A stretch of DNA of 64,000 bases from Cymodocea nodosa (lineage: Eukaryota > Streptophyta > Magnoliopsida > Alismatales > Cymodoceaceae). The notes beneath the pieces were generated by a model. It searched no databases, was not told the origin of the DNA, and saw only the letters and a list, made by a program, of their open reading frames with translations. The first letter of the stretch is position 1. Every line of letters begins with the position of its first letter. The DNA lies in assembly GCA_036874045.1 (NCBI GenBank), contig CM072339.1, forward strand, positions 9,307,501-9,371,500, read 5' to 3'. A program made the position numbers and the translations under genes. This document shows, piece by piece, positions 59,693-64,000 of the stretch.

Positions 59693-61909
59693 TTAATCTC
59701 TATGCCTAAGTTCATCTACTTCCTTCTGGAGTTTTTCTACTTGAAGCTTTAATTGATTAATCCTCTCTATTGCTCCTATAATTCCTCTAGAAGATACAAC
59801 TATCTCTGTAGCTACAAAATTCCTGTATTCTTTCACTGAAATGGTTCTTGATCTGATCCTTTTTTATGTCCATTTCGTGAAATCAATACAATCCACCATC
59901 AACAGTGGAATCAAATCTCCATAAAATAATTTCTTCTTTACTGTTTTCAGTTTGGAGATAAAAACTACAGACCAATTTATTTGAATTCTATTTACAACTG
60001 CAAACGTGGCCCTTTTGAAAAATTGACTTAATTCTATGTCATGGCCTTGTCGTTGATAGACATTCTTAATTAAAATGTTAGCTATCATGTGTGCTTTACC
60101 ATTTAAATGCTTCAATCTGTTTAATAGAGGCACACCAGGATTGATAGCCAAACTGTACTTAATTTCCTGTTCAGTCCATTCAACGGTAGTTGTGTCTTCG
60201 AAAATTTTTAGTCCTTCATTCTTTAATCCAAAAATGTTGTGGAGAAGCTCTGGTGTTATCTATACATCAACTTCCTCCACGTTGGAAATTAATCCTCCTT
60301 CTCCTTCTCTTAAATTTGCATAGAAATAGGGCACTAAATTCTCATATACTACATGCCCTCTTTCTTGAGAAATAAACTTCAGTAGACCTTGGAACTCAAA
60401 TAAATCTTTGATTTCTTGCATTCCATCCCAATTTACTAGTCCACTGTAAATAATATCGAAATCCCTAATTTCTTGATATTTGGTATAAGCTTCCTGACGC
60501 CAAAAATGTACTTCATTCAAAATTATTGTTTTAGTCGGGTCAGGAAGGTGACTTTGTTATTCTAGAGGGGTTTGTTCTTGCTCTTCCTCTTCTATAGGCT
60601 GCATTTGAATATTCTCTACAGATTCCTGAATTTCTGTTTTTGTTTGTGTCTGTGGTGGTGAGCCGGCAGAACTCTCCACTCTGTCTTGAATTCTTTCCAT
60701 AAATTGCTGAAGAGTTTCTTGCTCTTTAGTGGAATTTGTGAAGTTATTTTTTTCCAAATGGCTTCTTTCAGCTTCTTCATTTCCTGCTCTTTCTTCTTCC
60801 TCCTGACTACCAATCTGTTATGTTACTTTTCTTTCTGATTCTGTAACAGATTGGGATGGAGTCACGGGCAATTCAGTTTCAGCCCTAATTTTTGTTCTTT
60901 CTTCTTGTACAAGCTGCAGATTAATTTCAGCCTGATTTTCTTCTTGTCTTTGCTCATGCTGCTACGGCTCCTGCTCCTCCTTAGAATCGGATAGCAGATT
61001 TATAAAAATTGGCTCCACAGGCCCTATTGACATTGGTATCTTAGATTTAATCTTTTCTTGATAGTCAAGCACTATCTCTTTTCCTTTCCTTTCTCTGATT
61101 AATTGTGCCTATTCTTCCTCTTCTTTTTTTGAGATTAAATCTACAAAAGTAGGCTCTGTAGGCCTTCAAGCCACAGGTACTGGCTCTTCCTGTTTAACTT
61201 TCTCTATAATTACTGGTCTCGAAGGACCAGCCTCAGCTTCTCTTGTAGCACTTGATTTAGCTGCTGCCTGATGCTACTCAACCTTTATTCTGTACTAGGC
61301 CCTCAACTTTTCTTCGGCCCTTTTTTTCTTAATGGCATCATATAAAATATGTGCCTTAGCTATAGCTATTTCTTGAGTATCACCTTGGTCTCTTGCTGTT
61401 TTGATCGAGCTAGCAAATTCTTTCTCTTCTTCATCAGTTCTCGGCCAAACAAATGCTAATCGTGGCAATGGCTTTGTTGACTGAACTGGAGGTCCTAACT
61501 GTTGTTCCTCAGGAACAGGTCTTTCAGTAGTCGATTCTTCCTGTTCTCTTGCTCGTTGGTGCTCCCATATTGCCCAGCTTCCTTGACCAGCAATGCGTTT
61601 CTCAAACCACAATCTGGCTTTATGTTGAATTAGCTCTAGGGCTACTTCATTGTTTGGCCGGATTTTTCTTTCTTTGCTAACTGCAATTTTAGTTTCCACT
61701 CTAATTCGTGTCTCCATTATCTGTGGTATTTGTATTTCTAACTCAACTAAAACTTTCCTCAAGTTAAAGAGTTCTGATTCTACCTTTTGTAGCTCTTTCT
61801 CTCTTGTTGTATTCTGGATCTTTCGCTGCGTGTGCCATTCTTCAGATTCCTTCAGAAACTATGCGGTGTCCACTGCATCTTCCCAGAATTCAAGCGTCAT
61901 CTTCCTCAT
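59693..61909 (-). pseudogene. Gypsy ORF3, unit A (plant transposon protein-like)
   Basis: About 739 codons if read through, from the ATG at 61909 (MRKMTLEFWEDAVD) to the TAA at 59693. Longer open parts are 61295-61762, 60557-60757, 60260-60520 and 59864-60151. The motif order is as in unit B: IPQIMETRIRVETKIA, an acidic Glu/Gln centre, IKDLFEFQGLLKF, LVPYFYANLREGE, NRIQINWSVVF and KKKLFYGD. Scattered stops and one frame change inactivate it. It is the first ORF after pol on the minus strand and so occupies the position of the third ORF in Athila-type elements. Confidence 0.8.
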
Positions 61910-62345
61910 CGTGGAGTTACACAACAGCACGAAATCGCTCTGATTTCTACTGTTCTAGATTCTAAATGATTTGTTAGATAATGCCCCCAAAACCCTTGGT
62001 TTTAGTTTAGATAAGCCCTAAGTTTAGGCAGGTAATTGGGTCATTTCTTGAACCAACTATTACTATCTCATCCGCGGTCTTAGCTACAGTACTCCATTGA
62101 GTTATAGTTAACTCAACGGAATAAGCTCGTTGACTAACTCAAGACTCAATGGCGTAAGCTCATTGAGTTAAGCGTAACTCAACGGACTCCCCGTACAAAT
62201 AGATATAATAATAAAAATACTACAGATAATAGTTTTTCTGTTTTTTTACCGGTTTAACCGATACTATGTTTTAGTAAGACCTAATTTTTTTTCGATTGAA
62301 CCGATACTACATTTCGGTAAAACCAACAATTTTTTTTTTTTGAAA

Positions 62346-62489
62346 ATTAATATACATATTTTTTATGTTCCAATCATGCTGATGGATCCAATCGGTTGAA
62401 CTGCAATGATTTTTATATTATATATATATATATATATTTTAATATTTTTAATGTTTTTTTTTATATCAACATAAAAACTAATTTTTTTA
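62346..62489 (-). other. AT-rich spacer after pol
   Basis: Short spacer between the pol stop and the ORF3 cassette, with an AT run at about 62416-62438 and poly(T) runs. It marks the upper limit of the tandem duplication. Confidence 0.6.
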
Positions 62490-64000
62490 CTAAGTAAAGC
62501 TTGAGTAGTCCTTTACTCTGACTTCTTCCATAATTCCAAAGGAGCTTTTTGGTGTTTTCAGAATAGGTCTAAGTCTTTGTCCATTTACTTTAAATATATT
62601 CTGATTTTTAGGATTTTCAAATTCAATAGCTCCATAAGGATAAATATTTCGAACTATGTACGGTCCTGCCCATCTAGATCTTAATTTTCCTGGATGGTTA
62701 TGGAGTATAGCCATGTAAAGATATACTTCTTGTTATATTTCAAAGCTATTTGGAATAATTTTCCTATCATGCCAAAATTTCATTTTCTCTTATAGTCTTC
62801 GAATAAGCTTCATTTCTAAATTCTTCTAATTCAATTAGTTGCATTTTTCTATTTTCAACAGCTTGATTTAAATTAGTGTTCAGAGTTTTTAATGCCCAAT
62901 AAGCTTTATGTTCTATTTCAGCTGGTAAATGACAACTTTTTCCATATATTAGCCTAAAAGGTGACATACCTAAGCTTGTTTTATAAGCAATTCTATAAGC
63001 CCAAAGTGCATTTATCAATCTATTAGCCGAATCTGTTCTAGTATAATTTACTACTTTTTGTTAGCACTTTCTACTTGTCCACTTGTTTGCGGATGATATG
63101 ATGTTGCAATTTTGTGGTTTACTCCATATTTCTTCATTAAGGCTTCAAAACTTCTATTACAAAAATGAGTTCCTCTATCACTGATAATAGCTTTAGGTAT
63201 TCCAAATCTTGCAAATATATTGGTTCTTATAAATTGTATTACCACTTTGTTATCATTAGTTTTTGTAGGAATAGCTTCTATCCCTTTAGATACATAATCC
63301 ACCCCCAACAATATGTAATTATATTGATTAGACATAGGAAATGGACCCATAAAATCTATTCCCCACACATCAAAGATTTCAACCTCAACAATAGAATGAA
63401 GAGACATCATATTCCTCTTTGATATTCTTCCTATTTGTTGACATCTTAAACAACTTAAGCAATATTTATGAGCATCTTTGAATAGTGTTGGCCAATAAAA
63501 CCCATAATGCAGAAGTTTTGTAGCAGTTTTCCCTGAACCAAAATGCCCTCCACAAGCTTGATCATGATAGAAAGACAATATGCTCGGATATTCAATTTCT
63601 GGAACACACCTCCTTAAAACCAGATCAGGACATTTCTTAAATAAGTATGGGTCTTCCCAATAGTAATATTTTACTCTTGAGAAAAACAATTTCTTATCCT
63701 ATCTATTCCAATCCTTAGGTGTTAAACCAGTAACTAAGTAATTAACTATGTTTGCATACCAAGGTATTGTGTTGATGGTCATTAATTGTTCATCAAGAAA
63801 ATTATCCTTAATTTTAATATTTGATTTTTCTATTTGTAATCTTGATAAATGATCTGCTACTATATTCTCACAAACTTTTTTATCTTTAATTTCTAGATCA
63901 AATTCTTGCAATAATAATACCCATTGGATCAATCTAGGTTTAGTCTCTTTTTTCTTTATTAGATGTTTTAAAGCTGAATGATCCGTGTATACTATCACTT
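62490..64000 (-). pseudogene. Gypsy pol, RNase H and integrase (Tat/Athila-like)
   Basis: C-terminal part of a Ty3/gypsy polyprotein running off the window edge. From the right, RNase H ends with [11 protein letters not shown] and [11 protein letters not shown]. After a stop near 63698 the integrase zinc-binding region follows (HDQACGGHFG and CLSCLRCQQIGR, an HHCC arrangement). The catalytic core has GIDFMGPFP (Asp), IISDRGTHFCN (Asp) and QVESANKK (Glu). Then come LWAYRIAYKT and LIYGKSCHLPAEIEHKAYWA, and the C-terminal GKLRSRWAGPYIVRNIYPYG with VNGQRLRPI. Stops near 63050 and 62765 interrupt it. The motif spelling is typical of Tat/Athila. RT, protease and 5' LTR lie beyond 64000. Confidence 0.9.

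Larger units (their letters stand above)
49300..62345 (-). repeat. Tandem duplication of a 6.5-kb ORF3-gag-F-box cassette
   Basis: Two units, about 49300-55840 and 55840-62345, are collinear throughout with an offset of 6541 bases at the F-box flank. The internal junction near 55835-55850 joins TGAAAATTAA, found at the end of the upper unit, to CATTTAACA, found at the start of the lower unit. A 145-base stretch of the F-box gene differs at about seven positions between units. Order within each unit on the minus strand is ORF3, gag-like ORF, F-box ORF. Confidence 0.88.

Overview
The window is plant nuclear DNA, almost certainly from a large, repeat-rich angiosperm genome. It is strongly AT-rich. 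Nearly all of it is LTR retrotransposon sequence in several nested layers. The only convincing host gene lies in a small GC-rich island at 30.25-31.24 kb and encodes a serine-rich, plant-type regulatory protein. No bacterial, organellar or RNA-gene features were seen. The species cannot be named from the sequence.

Region by region. 1-6.3 kb: broken LTRs of a copia (SIRE-like) family and of a gypsy (Tat/Athila-like) family in both orientations. 6.34-6.78 kb: a copia gag relic of a different lineage. 6.78-28.17 kb: a minus-strand copia SIRE/Maximus-type composite with 5' LTR, tRNA-iMet-type primer site, gag, protease, integrase, RT/RNase H, an extra ORF (ORF3) and a truncated LTR, fused to the RT-RNase H-ORF3-LTR half of a second copy. 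A solo LTR with perfect 5-bp target duplication sits inside its pol. 28.2-34.1 kb: the non-LTR island holding the host gene, a possible opposite-strand exon, and a GC-richer minisatellite between weak terminal inverted repeats. 34.1-41.65 kb: a plus-strand copia RT relic interrupted by a plus-strand gypsy element (LTR, degenerate primer site, gag tail, protease), whose LTR carries a second solo LTR. 41.65-49.1 kb: minus-strand gypsy LTRs and 3' blocks. 49.3-62.3 kb: a 6.5-kb tandem duplication, each unit holding ORF3, a gag-like ORF and an F-box ORF. 62.5-64 kb: RNase H and integrase of the gypsy pol, running off the window.

How it fits together. The coding parts are mostly pseudogenes. The one intact element-borne ORF of good length is the 379-codon F-box protein at 49.5-50.6 kb. 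The most unusual signal is modular sharing: the copia and gypsy elements carry recognisably homologous ORF3 proteins (resembling the 'putative plant transposon protein' type) and a homologous non-coding block with polypurine tracts, although their pol genes belong to different superfamilies. A second cross-family signal is that LTRs and leaders of unrelated families are packed with short imperfect palindromes built on AGTTA/TAACT arms, and the LTRs with CACGTG G-boxes.
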